A stretch of DNA of 64,000 nt from Bacteroidota bacterium (GCA_023429135.1 JAEYWD010000124.1:62001-126000), one strand, 5' to 3'. Shown: positions 45,902 to 54,517, numbered from the stretch's first letter. A program made the numbers and translations. The notes: generated by a model not told the origin, from the sequence alone.

Positions 45902-45934
45902 ACCCTCTACAAACTCCAGGTATTTGCAGAGGGT
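45902..45934. terminator. Terminator between DUF190 and the zinc-ribbon gene
   Basis: ACCCTCTACAAA pairs with TTTGCAGAGGGT (11 of 12) around a 9-nt loop, 18 bp after the DUF190 stop and 34 bp from the stop of the convergent gene. Confidence 0.7.
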
Positions 45935-45968
45935 AACAATTAAGCCAATACCCCGGTGAATAATCTAA

Positions 45969-46235
45969 CTAATCGAACAGCTCGTTTAACCAGCTTTTTT
46001 TCTTGTGCTTATAATAGTCGTGATGCTTATGGTCATAATCTTTATGACCGTGCTGGTCATGCATTTGATTATAAGGATTATAATTTGCCTGACCTGCCGG
46101 CATTCCCGAGCGTTCAATTATTTTATCCAACTCGCCTCTATCGAGCCATACTCCACGGCAAGTGGGACAATAATCAATTTCAATACCCTGTCTTTCCGAC
46201 ATGGTTAAAGGGATATTACATTTGGGACACACCAT
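45969..46235 (-). CDS. Small zinc-ribbon (zf-TFIIB-like) protein with His/Tyr-rich tail
   Basis: An 88-residue protein starting with a zinc-ribbon: 'MVCPKCNIPLTMSERQGIEI' then 'DYCPTCRGVWLDRGELDKII'. The four cysteines would bind one zinc, and the 'CRGVWLDRGEL' motif is that of the zf-TFIIB family. The C-terminal part is rich in His, Tyr, Asp and Lys ('HGHKDYDHKHHDYYKHKKK') and ends in an acidic amphipathic 'SWLNELFD'. Both halves could bind metal. The role of such proteins is not known. It is convergent with the fluoride-channel pair and stands alone. Confidence 0.85.
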   Translation of the reverse strand: MVCPKCNIPLTMSERQGIEIDYCPTCRGVWLDRGELDKIIERSGMPAGQANYNPYNQMHDQHGHKDYDHKHHDYYKHKKKSWLNELFD

Positions 46236-46392
46236 ATAGATTTATTTTTAAGTGGTTATTATTGAATAAACATATTAATCACATTTTGCTATATATTTTC
46301 ATTTAATGATGATACCCGAAGGGCATGTAAACCATGCTTTCCTTATTCCAAGCATTATGTTTTTCTTGTTTCATTTCTGATAATCAATGATT

Positions 46393-47007
46393 CTAAATAA
46401 CACTGATGACAATAAATACTCCCGCCACTAATGCAGTTGCGATAATTGCAACAGGTTTTAATTTGTATTCAATAAGTTTTTTTACTTCTGGACCAATCTT
46501 AATTATTAAAAAAGTTAATAAATAGTATTTAATACCCTGACTTAATAAAGTAGCGATAATGAATATTATTAAGCTGATATCAAAAACTCCTGAAGAGATA
46601 GCAAATATTTTGTATGGTACAGGAACAAACGATGCCAGGAACAAGATCCAGAAGTCCCATTGAGCATAATAACTCTGAATGGTTGAATATATGGCTGCTG
46701 AAAAACCGGGAACATTTGTTATAAAAAACTGAGCAAGAGCTGTGAATTCTCCTCCAGACTTCAGCCAGGCGAAATGGCCTATTGCATATCCGGTTAATGC
46801 CCCTGCTAAAGTTCCTGCTGTTGCCAGAATAAAATATCTGTAAGCAAGTTTTATATTCAGTAATGTAATTCCAATAAAGAACAAAAGAGTAGGAAGAGGT
46901 AAAAGGCAAGCATCGGCAAATGCACATAAAAAGACTGCCCAGGACGACCATTTAGAATGTGCCCATTGCCATATTTTACTATATAATTTTCGGAACCAGT
47001 TTTTCAT
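46393..47007 (-). CDS. YqaA-like/VTT-domain membrane protein
   Basis: A 204-residue inner-membrane protein with about five hydrophobic segments. 'FADACLLPLPTLLFFIGITL', 'TLAGALTGYAIGHFAW' and 'LFLASFVPVPYKIFAISSGV' match the VTT (SNARE-associated Golgi/DedA) family, YqaA branch. Relatives are thought to move lipids across the membrane or support membrane potential, but the role of this branch is not settled. It is monocistronic on the minus strand. Confidence 0.85.
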   Translation of the reverse strand: MKNWFRKLYSKIWQWAHSKWSSWAVFLCAFADACLLPLPTLLFFIGITLLNIKLAYRYFILATAGTLAGALTGYAIGHFAWLKSGGEFTALAQFFITNVPGFSAAIYSTIQSYYAQWDFWILFLASFVPVPYKIFAISSGVFDISLIIFIIATLLSQGIKYYLLTFLIIKIGPEVKKLIEYKLKPVAIIATALVAGVFIVISVI

Positions 47008-47193
47008 AATTAATTTTTAAGGCTGCGTAAACCCTATTGTTTAAAAAATAAGGTTGTTGCTGAAGTAAAACTTCCATGCAAAACAATCTAACAATGGTGT
47101 AGTCAAAAGAACAATGAAAACTGCACTATTCAAATTATCAGCATGGAAGTGGACATATAAACATAAAACGGATTAGTTCATTATAAGTATTAG

Positions 47194-47874
47194 CTATTCT
47201 CTTCTGCCCAAATAGATCATAATATAATAAAGCAAGGTAGCCAAAGAGCCCAGAGCTGCAACAACATAAGTGTAAGCTGCCCACCTTAAGGCATCCTGTG
47301 CTTTGGGAAGTGTGCCATAAGATGCGATACCCGATTTCAGAAGCCACACAACGGCGCGGTTGCTCGCATTTATTTCCACAGGCAAGGTGATGAAACTGAA
47401 AAGAGTTGTAATTGCGAACAATATAATTCCTATGAGGAGGAGCTGAGGGAAAGCATTTATCAGCAATATACCTCCAAGCAGGACCCATTGAACCCAATTG
47501 GACGCAAAACTTACAACCGGAACCAGAGATGATCTCATTTTCAACCAGGCATATGCTGTGGCATGCTGTATTGCATGTCCGCACTCATGCGCCGAGATGG
47601 CTCCGGCGGCAATGTGATTTCCATAATAAACTTCCCGGCTTAAGTTAACAGTTTTGGTCAGGGGATTATAATGATCCGTTAACTGCCCTTCTGTCGAAAC
47701 TATCCTTACATCGTAAATACCATGGTCGTGTAGCATTTTCTCAGCAACTTCCCTGCCTGTGATTCCATTGCTCATAGGGATTGTTGAGTATTTTTTAAAT
47801 TTGGATTTTAGCCTATAGCTGATAAACCAACTGAGAAGCATAAATCCGCCAAAAATGATTAAGTACGAGATCAT
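47194..47874 (-). CDS. YugP-like neutral zinc metallopeptidase
   Basis: The ATG at 47874 gives 226 residues; a further-upstream start would add 22 unlikely residues. A first membrane helix ('YLIIFGGFMLLSWFISYRL') is followed by a catalytic region with 'AGAISAHECGHAIQHATAYAW' (HECGH at 96-100, zinc site). 'LPVEINASNRAVVWL' supplies the expected downstream acidic ligand, and further helices lie at 135-165 and 200-222. This is the Zn_peptidase_2 (YugP) family, probably involved in membrane protein turnover. It lies 17 bp after the GyrI-like gene, which suggests co-transcription. Confidence 0.9.
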   Translation of the reverse strand: MISYLIIFGGFMLLSWFISYRLKSKFKKYSTIPMSNGITGREVAEKMLHDHGIYDVRIVSTEGQLTDHYNPLTKTVNLSREVYYGNHIAAGAISAHECGHAIQHATAYAWLKMRSSLVPVVSFASNWVQWVLLGGILLINAFPQLLLIGIILFAITTLFSFITLPVEINASNRAVVWLLKSGIASYGTLPKAQDALRWAAYTYVVAALGSLATLLYYIMIYLGRRE

Positions 47875-47890
47875 ATCTATTGAGTTTTTG

Positions 47891-48385
47891 TTATAAAATA
47901 CTAACTGGATAATATAATTGCAGAAATAGTTTACCACCATCTCTTACATATTCTTCAATCATGTAACGGTTTGGGTTATTCAAGCACGATTTAAAGTTAC
48001 TTTCCTTAACCCATTTGTGGAGTTCAATCCATGCGTTAGAGATATTATCAAAGGAACTTTTGTAAGGATTGGTTACCTTACATGTAGCGTAGAGACTGGC
48101 CGGTATTTTTCTGATAAAAACACCTTCAACCGAAGTAACTTCATCGGGAATGCTTACCCAGGCTTCATAGCCTCTGAGCCCCATCTTTTGTTCGTCGTCA
48201 CTTACTGCAATGTCAACGCCAAATTTTCTTAAATTATAGAAATTCAGGTCTGCTTTTCTGACTGCATTCTTTATAAAGGTATTTGCCTCAATTTCAGGGA
48301 AAGCGCTAACAACCCTGTGAGCAGCCACCCGCATTGAGGGTAATTCAATAATAAGAATGACCTGTTTTATTTTTTCAATAATCAC
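47891..48385 (-). CDS. GyrI-like small-molecule-binding domain protein
   Basis: A 164-residue protein beginning at a GTG. 'IIELPSMRVAAHRVVSAFPEI' (11-31), 'LRGYEAWVSIPDEV', 'GVFIRKIPASLYATCKVTNP' and the end 'GGKLFLQLYYPVSIL' are typical of the GyrI-like/AraC effector-binding (SHS2-type) fold. There is no DNA-binding domain, so it is a stand-alone ligand-binding or hydrolase-like version. It precedes the YugP-like peptidase on the same strand. The ligand is unknown. Confidence 0.75.
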   Translation of the reverse strand: MIIEKIKQVILIIELPSMRVAAHRVVSAFPEIEANTFIKNAVRKADLNFYNLRKFGVDIAVSDDEQKMGLRGYEAWVSIPDEVTSVEGVFIRKIPASLYATCKVTNPYKSSFDNISNAWIELHKWVKESNFKSCLNNPNRYMIEEYVRDGGKLFLQLYYPVSIL

Positions 48386-48583
48386 TTTGCAATAATTTTA
48401 TTTCCAGGATAAACCTGCAGGATTATCTATGGGTAATCTTTTGTTTTTGGAAAATTTTGATTGCCGGTTAAGCGCAAATCAATCGAAAGAGCTTTAATTA
48501 TCGTCTTGCTTCTTGAAATTGCTACTTCACCACATGAATAATGGTAAACCGTTGATCAATCCTAAAGGATGGATTGGCAGATA

Positions 48584-48886
48584 TTAACAGTTATCGGGCG
48601 GGAGCCAGATAGAAAAATATAATTTTACAGGAAGTTTGGAGTCATTATAACAGACATTTTCTTGTATCGAAAGAAGAGTTACTTTTGATATTGAATAACA
48701 AATAATAGTATGTTCTTCCTCAATGGATGGTTCGGAAGTTATGCAGCTTTTATCCTCCGGAGGAAGGCAATTGGTTTCGGTACTGTAATTCAAATTGTCA
48801 ATATACCTGATAAAATCATTACCAAGTATATATGCTATTGAAAACAACAACAGTGTTGAAAAAAATATGACTTTTATCTTTTTCAT
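48584..48886 (-). CDS. Small secreted or membrane-anchored Cys-containing protein
   Basis: A 100-residue protein that I do not recognise. The N-terminus is a signal peptide or anchor ('VIFFSTLLLFSIAYILGNDF'). The remaining 75 residues contain five cysteines (in 'TNCLPPEDKSCITSEP', 'TIICYSI', 'ENVCYNDS' and the last residue), so extracytoplasmic disulfides are likely. The last residue being Cys is unusual. It stands alone, with about 200 bp of empty sequence on either side. Confidence 0.55.
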   Translation of the reverse strand: MKKIKVIFFSTLLLFSIAYILGNDFIRYIDNLNYSTETNCLPPEDKSCITSEPSIEEEHTIICYSISKVTLLSIQENVCYNDSKLPVKLYFSIWLPPDNC

Positions 48887-49022
48887 AATATTTCAAAAAT
48901 AACTAAAGAACAGATATCCGATCCTCATTAAACATAAATTAACAATTAGTTAATATTACAAATTTTGGTTGAAGGAGCAGGAGAGGAGTTGAGAATATCC
49001 ATTTCAGTTAAATAACAAAAGC

Positions 49023-49063
49023 AACAACCCCGAAAAACCAAAAAGGTTTAATCCGGGGTTGTT
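49023..49063 (-). terminator. Terminator of the GH97 gene
   Basis: A 10-bp stem AACAACCCCG/CGGGGTTGTT with an inner AAACC/GGTTT helix lies 18 bp beyond the GH97 stop on the minus strand. Confidence 0.8.
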
Positions 49064-49081
49064 TTTAGCAGAAAATCATGA

Positions 49082-51040
49082 TTAGTCTGCGGTATTGTTA
49101 TTTGTTATAATCATGCCACCATCAGGAACCATCTGAATTACTGCTTCTCCAGTTTTTCCTAGTTTTATTTCACCCTTTTGAGCAGCCCTGTTTTTGTCGT
49201 TGTCAAAATAATAAGCGGCTGTTTTGTTGGCAAGCATGGACAAATTTATTTTAAGTTTTAGAATGTCTTTGGTTGCATTTGCCCCGGCAATATACCAATG
49301 CTCTCCGTGTCGGCGTGCCAGGATGCAGTATTTTCCGGGATAACCGTCAATAAACACAGTTTCGTCCCAAGTAGTTGGCACTTTTTTCATAAAATCGATT
49401 TCAAAGGCCGGTTTATCCGTCAGATTATTGGGAGCTAATCCAAAACATTGGACGGCACTCTGGAACAAAACTGATGTTGCAAGTTCAAGAGTTTCGGTTA
49501 CAATACGTCGGGTCCCTCCGTTATTTTCGCGGTTACGGCGCTCGTTGAGCAGTACAGGGCCAAATTCCATGCTTCCCACAGTATTGCGGATAAATGGATG
49601 CAGACAGGCATTAAAAGCTTGTACGTCGTTAGCATGCTGTCCAAATATCAGGTTTTCTGATGCCAACACAGCTTCGCTGGCAACATAGTTTGGGTACATC
49701 CGTTCCCATCCGCGGGGAAGCGTACACCCGTGGAATATGCATAAAATACCATATTCGTTGGCGTCCGAAAGTATTTCTTCGTAAAGCTTCATGGTTTCCT
49801 GCTTATCGCCTCCAAAGAAATCGACTTTAATCCCCTTTACACCATTTGTTTTTAACCATTTCATTTCCTGTTTGCGGGCTATGGGGTTATTCATTTTGTG
49901 TTTGGGGCCTTGCGGAGCATCGTTCCACGATCCGTTGGAATTATACCAGATAAGAACTCCAACATTCTTTGATTTAGCGTATTTAATCAGTTCTTCCATT
50001 CGATTGTAACCGATATTAACATCCCAAAGCGCATCGATAAGGATAAATTCGTAACCCAAAGTTGCGGCCAGGTCGATAAAGGTTTTCTGATCGTCGTAAT
50101 TAGCGCTGGGGTCCTGCCACATAATCCAGCTCCAGGTGGCACGGCCGAATTTATATTCCTGCGATGGTTCGTAAAGCGGTTTTACAACATCGAACTGTAC
50201 AGTGGTTTCAACAATAGGTTTAAGGTTACTGCCAATGGTTATGGTGCGCCACGGAGTTTCACCGGGGAGTGGAATGGATGCCGAAGTACTCCCGAAACCG
50301 TTATTTTCTCCCTCCTGTGGGAAAGCAATTGTATAGAGCCCCTCTTTAGACCCTTCGCTCAGTCGCGATCCGCAATAATTGCCGTTAACCCCTGTTTCCG
50401 AAACCAAGGCCCAACCATTTTCTCCAACATGAAAAAGACATGGAAAGGTATAGCCAACTCCGTATTTGGATGGCGTCCCCATAGCTTGGTCGGCAACATA
50501 CTCTTCTTCGTAGCTTGGCTTGGAACGCTCCCATCCAGTCATGGGTTTAGCTTGTGGACTGAGAAAAGTTGTGGTTTGTACAGGAAAATCGAATCCGGTA
50601 ACTTCTTTTTCAATTACAGCACTTTTAATATTTTTAAATTGAGGTAAGGCATACCGGAAAGCAATATCGTTATTGCTTACGCGGAAAATAATGTCGATGG
50701 ATTGTTTCTGAGCATTGGAAAAGGTACAAACCACCTCGTTGGCATTGTAATGAATGGTACTCTTTTTGGTCCGGTTAATCTGATATGTTTCGTTAATCTG
50801 AGCTTCCTTTTTACTTACAAATGACAGCGCTTTACTGAAATCGCCAACATTTGAGAGTAATCCGAGAGGAGAATTCTCCAGTATTGGTTTCCCGTCATAA
50901 GTAACGGAATAGTTTGGTTTTCCATCCATTAATGTAATATGAACCTGCAATTTTCCATCGGGTCCCGATATTTTAATATCCTCAGCAAATCCCGCAAGTG
51001 AACTGAGAAGTAGAGTAATTGCGATAAGTGTTTTTTTCAT
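49082..51040 (-). CDS. GH97 alpha-glycosidase (likely retaining)
   Basis: A 652-residue enzyme with a signal peptide ending 'LAGFAE' (residue 20). GH97 layout: an N-terminal beta-super-sandwich (20-290), a TIM barrel ('YKFGRATWSWIMWQDPSANY', 'GYEFILIDALWD', 'GVLIWYNSNGSW'), then a C-terminal sandwich. 'GVKGIKVDFFGGDKQ' places an Asp (407) at the spot used as nucleophile by retaining alpha-galactosidase-like members rather than the inverting SusB arrangement. 'IFHGCTLPRGWERMYPN' follows. Activity is probably alpha-galactosidase or a related alpha-exo function in the periplasm. It is 54 bp after the serine hydrolase gene on the same strand. Confidence 0.92.
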   Translation of the reverse strand: MKKTLIAITLLLSSLAGFAEDIKISGPDGKLQVHITLMDGKPNYSVTYDGKPILENSPLGLLSNVGDFSKALSFVSKKEAQINETYQINRTKKSTIHYNANEVVCTFSNAQKQSIDIIFRVSNNDIAFRYALPQFKNIKSAVIEKEVTGFDFPVQTTTFLSPQAKPMTGWERSKPSYEEEYVADQAMGTPSKYGVGYTFPCLFHVGENGWALVSETGVNGNYCGSRLSEGSKEGLYTIAFPQEGENNGFGSTSASIPLPGETPWRTITIGSNLKPIVETTVQFDVVKPLYEPSQEYKFGRATWSWIMWQDPSANYDDQKTFIDLAATLGYEFILIDALWDVNIGYNRMEELIKYAKSKNVGVLIWYNSNGSWNDAPQGPKHKMNNPIARKQEMKWLKTNGVKGIKVDFFGGDKQETMKLYEEILSDANEYGILCIFHGCTLPRGWERMYPNYVASEAVLASENLIFGQHANDVQAFNACLHPFIRNTVGSMEFGPVLLNERRNRENNGGTRRIVTETLELATSVLFQSAVQCFGLAPNNLTDKPAFEIDFMKKVPTTWDETVFIDGYPGKYCILARRHGEHWYIAGANATKDILKLKINLSMLANKTAAYYFDNDKNRAAQKGEIKLGKTGEAVIQMVPDGGMIITNNNTAD

Positions 51041-51094
51041 GATAATGATATTACGAATGTTACTTTTTCAGTTTTAATAAATCTATTTTAACAA

Positions 51095-52420
51095 TTACTT
51101 GAACAGATGATAGGCTTTTTTGAGAAACAAAGGATACATTGCATCATGTTTTTGCATGTTCATATAAAAAAGAGCTATCATATTAATCTCTGGATCAATT
51201 ATATATTCGGTTCCAAACATACCTCCCCAGGCAAATGCCGAGTTTGAAACTTCGGGGATGGGCTTTTTAACGGCATTATAAAGTTCGAAACCAAGACCAA
51301 ACTGAAAACCTTTTCCGCCGGAATTTTCCTGAGGCAAACGGTTAATTTTTGTCATTTGCTCTATAGTTTCGGGTTTTAAAATTCGATGTCCATTAAATTC
51401 TCCTTTGTTAAGCAACATTTGACAGAATTTGGCATAATCTTCAATTGGACCATTAAGACCAATGGCACCTTCACAATATGTCTGCTCCTGGGCAATGGTT
51501 GATTCACTGTACATGTTTGTAGCAGGCTCCAGTTTGCCATCAACAGCACTGTAAGCTTTTACAAAACGGTTTAGAGCATCAGGTTCGTAGTACCAATCGG
51601 TATTATTCATGCCCAGAGGAATTAAAACTGTTTCCTTAACGTATTGTCGAAGCGGCTTGCCCGAGATTATTTCAATCATATATGCCAGCATATTGGTACT
51701 GATATGGTAACTCCATTGAGTTCCCGGATCAAATCCAAGGGGATATTTTACAAGTGCATGCATTTCATCTTTGAGGTATTTGGCATTGTAATCGCCCCCT
51801 CCACTATGTTGTCCATTGGGAGTTTTTTTGGGTATAGCTCCGCCGAATCCTGCAGGGAGATCACTTTTTTGTCGTTCAGGACGACGGATCTGTCCCACCA
51901 GTCCGGCATTCAGCCCTGAGGAATGCGACATAAGGTGAGCAAAAGTTATGGGAGTAGTAACCTGCCTGGTTTCGTAAGTTCCATCTTCGTTCACTTTGGT
52001 TACCACTTTATCGGGAATTTCAGGAAAATACCTGGACACGGGATCGTCTACAGAAACGAGACCTTTTTCAACAAGTGTCATAAAAGCAACCGTTGTGATA
52101 GCTTTCGTCTGGGAAAAAAGCACATAATAATCATCTACTGTAACAGGCTTTTTATTTTCAATATCCTTCAGGCCAAATGCCTTTTTATAAACGACATTCC
52201 CGTTTTTGGCCACAAAACCCGCTACACAATTGAGTTTTTTCTGATCAACAAACGACTGGAGCAGCGAATCCATACCTGCAATTTTAACGGCACTGGTTCC
52301 TGATGTTTTGAGGTTAACCTTGTAGTTGAATTTCTGTTGTGCTACCGAAGTGTTAAGTCCTCCCATTCCAAATACCAGGAAGAAAACAATAATAACACCG
52401 TAGTTATTAATCTTTTTCAT
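51095..52420 (-). CDS. Secreted serine hydrolase of the class C beta-lactamase family
   Basis: A 441-residue protein with a signal peptide ending 'NTSVAQQ' (about 28). The catalytic Ser-x-x-Lys is 'LFSQTKAITT' (Ser103, Lys106). 'PGTQWSYHISTNMLAYMIEI' holds the Tyr of the second motif, and 'FAWGGMFGTEYIIDPE' stands in the region of the third (KTG/HxG) motif. Family members include esterases and D-aminopeptidases besides beta-lactamases. In this setting, upstream of GH97 and next to a broken GH43, removal of an ester group from a glycan is a plausible role, but the substrate cannot be read. Confidence 0.85.
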   Translation of the reverse strand: MKKINNYGVIIVFFLVFGMGGLNTSVAQQKFNYKVNLKTSGTSAVKIAGMDSLLQSFVDQKKLNCVAGFVAKNGNVVYKKAFGLKDIENKKPVTVDDYYVLFSQTKAITTVAFMTLVEKGLVSVDDPVSRYFPEIPDKVVTKVNEDGTYETRQVTTPITFAHLMSHSSGLNAGLVGQIRRPERQKSDLPAGFGGAIPKKTPNGQHSGGGDYNAKYLKDEMHALVKYPLGFDPGTQWSYHISTNMLAYMIEIISGKPLRQYVKETVLIPLGMNNTDWYYEPDALNRFVKAYSAVDGKLEPATNMYSESTIAQEQTYCEGAIGLNGPIEDYAKFCQMLLNKGEFNGHRILKPETIEQMTKINRLPQENSGGKGFQFGLGFELYNAVKKPIPEVSNSAFAWGGMFGTEYIIDPEINMIALFYMNMQKHDAMYPLFLKKAYHLFK

Positions 52421-52464
52421 TTTATTGTAAATTAGTTGTTTATGCTTTCATTGTAGTTACTCTT

Positions 52465-52715
52465 TCACAATTCTCCCCGGGGCAATTCTTTTAAAATTTC
52501 GGGCCAGCCATTGGTCCACTTCAGCATTTCGATACGAAGTTTCGGCATGCTCCGAAACCAGTGCAAAAAACATAATAAGTATCACCGTGCTTTATCATCA
52601 CCGGATCGTGGACCGATGTTTCCTGAATAGGGAATGTCTTTCCTTCTCTGTTGGGTTGTGCTGTTAGCTTAAGCAGAGATAGTAGGATCATAAATACGAG
52701 AAGAACTTTCTTCAT
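52465..52715 (-). pseudogene. GH43 glycosidase remnant with its middle deleted
   Basis: From 52715 the minus strand encodes a signal peptide and the start of a GH43 enzyme: 'QETSVHDPVMIKHGDTYYVF' with the catalytic-base Asp, up to 'CTGFG'. The frame then runs into a stop at 52521-52523. In another frame, 52548 down to a stop at 52465-52467 encodes 'LRIEMLKWTNGWPEILKELP', which resembles the C-terminal tail of such enzymes. Start and end are thus joined at about 52548-52556, with an estimated 250 or more residues missing and a frame change. The remaining product would be inactive. It lies 100 bp upstream of the serine hydrolase gene. Confidence 0.8.
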
Positions 52716-52976
52716 AATGAAAATATTCAGGTACTCAGTTATAATACAAAAAGGTTAGTAAATATTACCTTTATTTAAGTGTAAATTCTACGTTTTAAAA
52801 ATAAGAAATAAAATAGCGAAAACATACAAATGGCTAATAAATTTATAACGGCTCAGAAAAAATATATTCGGAATATTTTTGAACCATAAATAGGTTAGAA
52901 TTTTTTTGCTAAAGAGCTTAATATTTTAAATGGTGCAGCAATCTTTTTCAGAACACTGAATACGCCGGATTTGCTT

Positions 52977-53123
52977 ATGAAAGCGTATAAAGCAGGGCAA
53001 ATAAGCTATACGGAGTTTTTCTCCGAATATGAGAACTAGCAGCAAACAGCATTATACATCGAAGAACTTAACCAAAAGACCGCTTCTTTGCAGTTGCGAC
53101 TGTTTGTATTGTCTGGATTATAG
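52977..53123 (+). pseudogene. Relic of a TolC/OEP-type outer-membrane efflux protein
   Basis: One frame reads 'MKAYKAGQISYTEFFSEYEN', then a TAG, then 'QQTALYIEELNQKTASLQLR' and 'LFVLSGL' before a stop at 53121-53123. The pattern 'AYKAGQISYTEF...YIE.LN......L..LSG' resembles the last long helix of TolC/CusC-type proteins of metal RND efflux pumps, from memory of the family. No recognisable homologous sequence remains on either side. The in-frame stop and missing flanks show it is dead. Confidence 0.45.
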
Positions 53124-53258
53124 TATTAAATTTACCTTTAGCTGTCACCTGAAATGATGGCAGCTATTTGATAACCTGGATTATTGAATGAAAATCCCTC
53201 AGCTCAATATTGGGCATACTGACATCTCGGATGGGAAGGACATTATTGTCAAAAATCT

Positions 53259-53280
53259 GGTTCATTAAAGAACCATTTTA
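53259..53280 (+). terminator. Small terminator-like hairpin
   Basis: TGGTTC/GAACCA with a 6-nt loop is followed by TTTTATT. It may be a leftover terminator of the decayed gene upstream. Confidence 0.5.
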
Positions 53281-53300
53281 TTCATATATTATTTACCCTT

Positions 53301-53340
53301 AACATATTCTGAAAGTAATTACTTGCGTTCAGAATATGTT
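53301..53340 (+). promoter_or_regulatory. 13-bp dyad upstream of the AraC-type regulator
   Basis: AACATATTCTGAA and TTCAGAATATGTT form a perfect inverted repeat with a 14-nt spacer that itself contains the palindrome AGTAATTACT. It ends 37 bp before the regulator's ATG. It could be an operator (autoregulation) or a leader hairpin; no U-run follows. Confidence 0.5.
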
Positions 53341-53377
53341 CATTAACTTTACTACCTGTTTGAAATAATGATACCTA

Positions 53378-54517
53378 ATGCCTATTTTAACAGAGCCTTT
53401 CTCACTAATTTTTAAAATAATTATATACGCAGGAATTGTCCAGGGCTTTTACTCAGCAATTGTGTTAACACATACCAGGTTACGAAACCCTGCCAATCAC
53501 TACCTGGCTATCTTGCTGATGGTTTTAAGTCTTAGCATTCTGCACTCAGCATTTATTATTCCTTACTTTCACCAGTATCACCATGCAAACTTTCATATTA
53601 AAGAACCTTTTATTTTACTGGTTATTCCCTTTGTATGGCTTTATGTTAAAAAACTGAATGAACCACAATTCAGGTTTTGTAAAAAACACTTGTTACATTT
53701 TGTTCCGTTTGTGATGGTTATGCTCTTAAGCGTATTGTTTCTGGTACATAACAAACAAGCTGCTTTCGACAACCGCTTTTATTCACATACCTTATCATTG
53801 AATATTATCCTTTACCTGATTGCTCTCGGTCAATATATATTTTACCTGGTTTATATTCTTCGTATTATCCGCTCGTTTAAAGTCAAGGCATTAAATGAGC
53901 TTTCGAATACCAAAAATATCGACCCCACCTGGTTACGGATTTTTCTTTTCACCTTCCTCACCATTTTCGTTTTACTGATTGCAATGATGGCCATTGCCAT
54001 TCACCGTATCGATGTAGGATATTTTAGTCAACTGGTTTCGGTTGTATTTGCTCTGGCTATTTATGTTTTGGGATATAAAGGCTTGTTCCAGCAAACCATA
54101 CTGCCACCCAAGCAGGTAATTTCGCCAATTACTTCCGTGAAATCCGAGTTGGATACTCCCGTTAATCAGGTAAACGAACAGTTGCTTAACAAACTGTTGG
54201 ATTATATGATAACCCACAAGCCTTATCATGATCCGGAATTAACACTTACCGCATTGGCTTCGCAACTCGAAATTAGCCGTAATCAGCTTTCGGAACTTAT
54301 CAATACCGGGACAGGAGGCAATTTTTATGACTTCATTAATAAATACAGGGTTGATGAGGTAAAAAAGCTTATAGAAAACCCAAAATTTAAAGATTACACC
54401 ATTCTTGCCATCGCCCTGGAGGCAGGATTCAATTCCAAATCCACTTTCAACAGTATTTTTAAGAAGTTTACGGGTGCGACTCCGTCGGAGTACAAAGAAG
54501 GAAAAAGGGAAAAGTAA
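53378..54517 (+). CDS. Membrane-bound AraC-family transcriptional regulator
   Basis: A 379-residue protein. The first 230 residues form about seven hydrophobic helices ('IIIYAGIVQGFYSAIVL', 'YLAILLMVLSLSILHSAFII', 'PFILLVIPFVWLYVKKL', 'IFLFTFLTIFVLLIAMMAI' and others). The C-terminal 110 residues are an AraC DNA-binding domain ('LTALASQLEISRNQLSELIN', 'FYDFINKYRVDEVKKLIENP', 'IALEAGFNSKSTFNSIFKKF', 'TGATPSEYKE'). This membrane-sensor architecture is frequent in Bacteroidota. It precedes a TonB receptor/DUF4249 pair on the same strand and may control it. Confidence 0.92.
   Translation: MPILTEPFSLIFKIIIYAGIVQGFYSAIVLTHTRLRNPANHYLAILLMVLSLSILHSAFIIPYFHQYHHANFHIKEPFILLVIPFVWLYVKKLNEPQFRFCKKHLLHFVPFVMVMLLSVLFLVHNKQAAFDNRFYSHTLSLNIILYLIALGQYIFYLVYILRIIRSFKVKALNELSNTKNIDPTWLRIFLFTFLTIFVLLIAMMAIAIHRIDVGYFSQLVSVVFALAIYVLGYKGLFQQTILPPKQVISPITSVKSELDTPVNQVNEQLLNKLLDYMITHKPYHDPELTLTALASQLEISRNQLSELINTGTGGNFYDFINKYRVDEVKKLIENPKFKDYTILAIALEAGFNSKSTFNSIFKKFTGATPSEYKEGKREK

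Larger units (their letters stand above)
52716..53377. other. Gene-poor region with relics
   Basis: There is no intact gene in these 662 bases. The first 260 are AT-rich and featureless. A TolC-like relic follows (52977-53123), then two stem-loops (a weak one at 53138-53169 and a terminator-like one at 53259-53280) and a strong dyad (53301-53340) before the AraC gene. Confidence 0.6.

Noticed and set aside
47070..47150. 10-bp inverted pair ACTTCCATGC/GCATGGAAGT separated by 61 bp downstream of the YugP/upstream of YqaA region
   Set aside because: Several pairs of this length and spacing are expected by chance in 64 kb, and nothing else supports an element.
53188..53268. 26-codon ORF between the TolC-like relic and the AraC gene
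   Set aside because: Too short, no recognisable motif, and its end overlaps a terminator-like hairpin.
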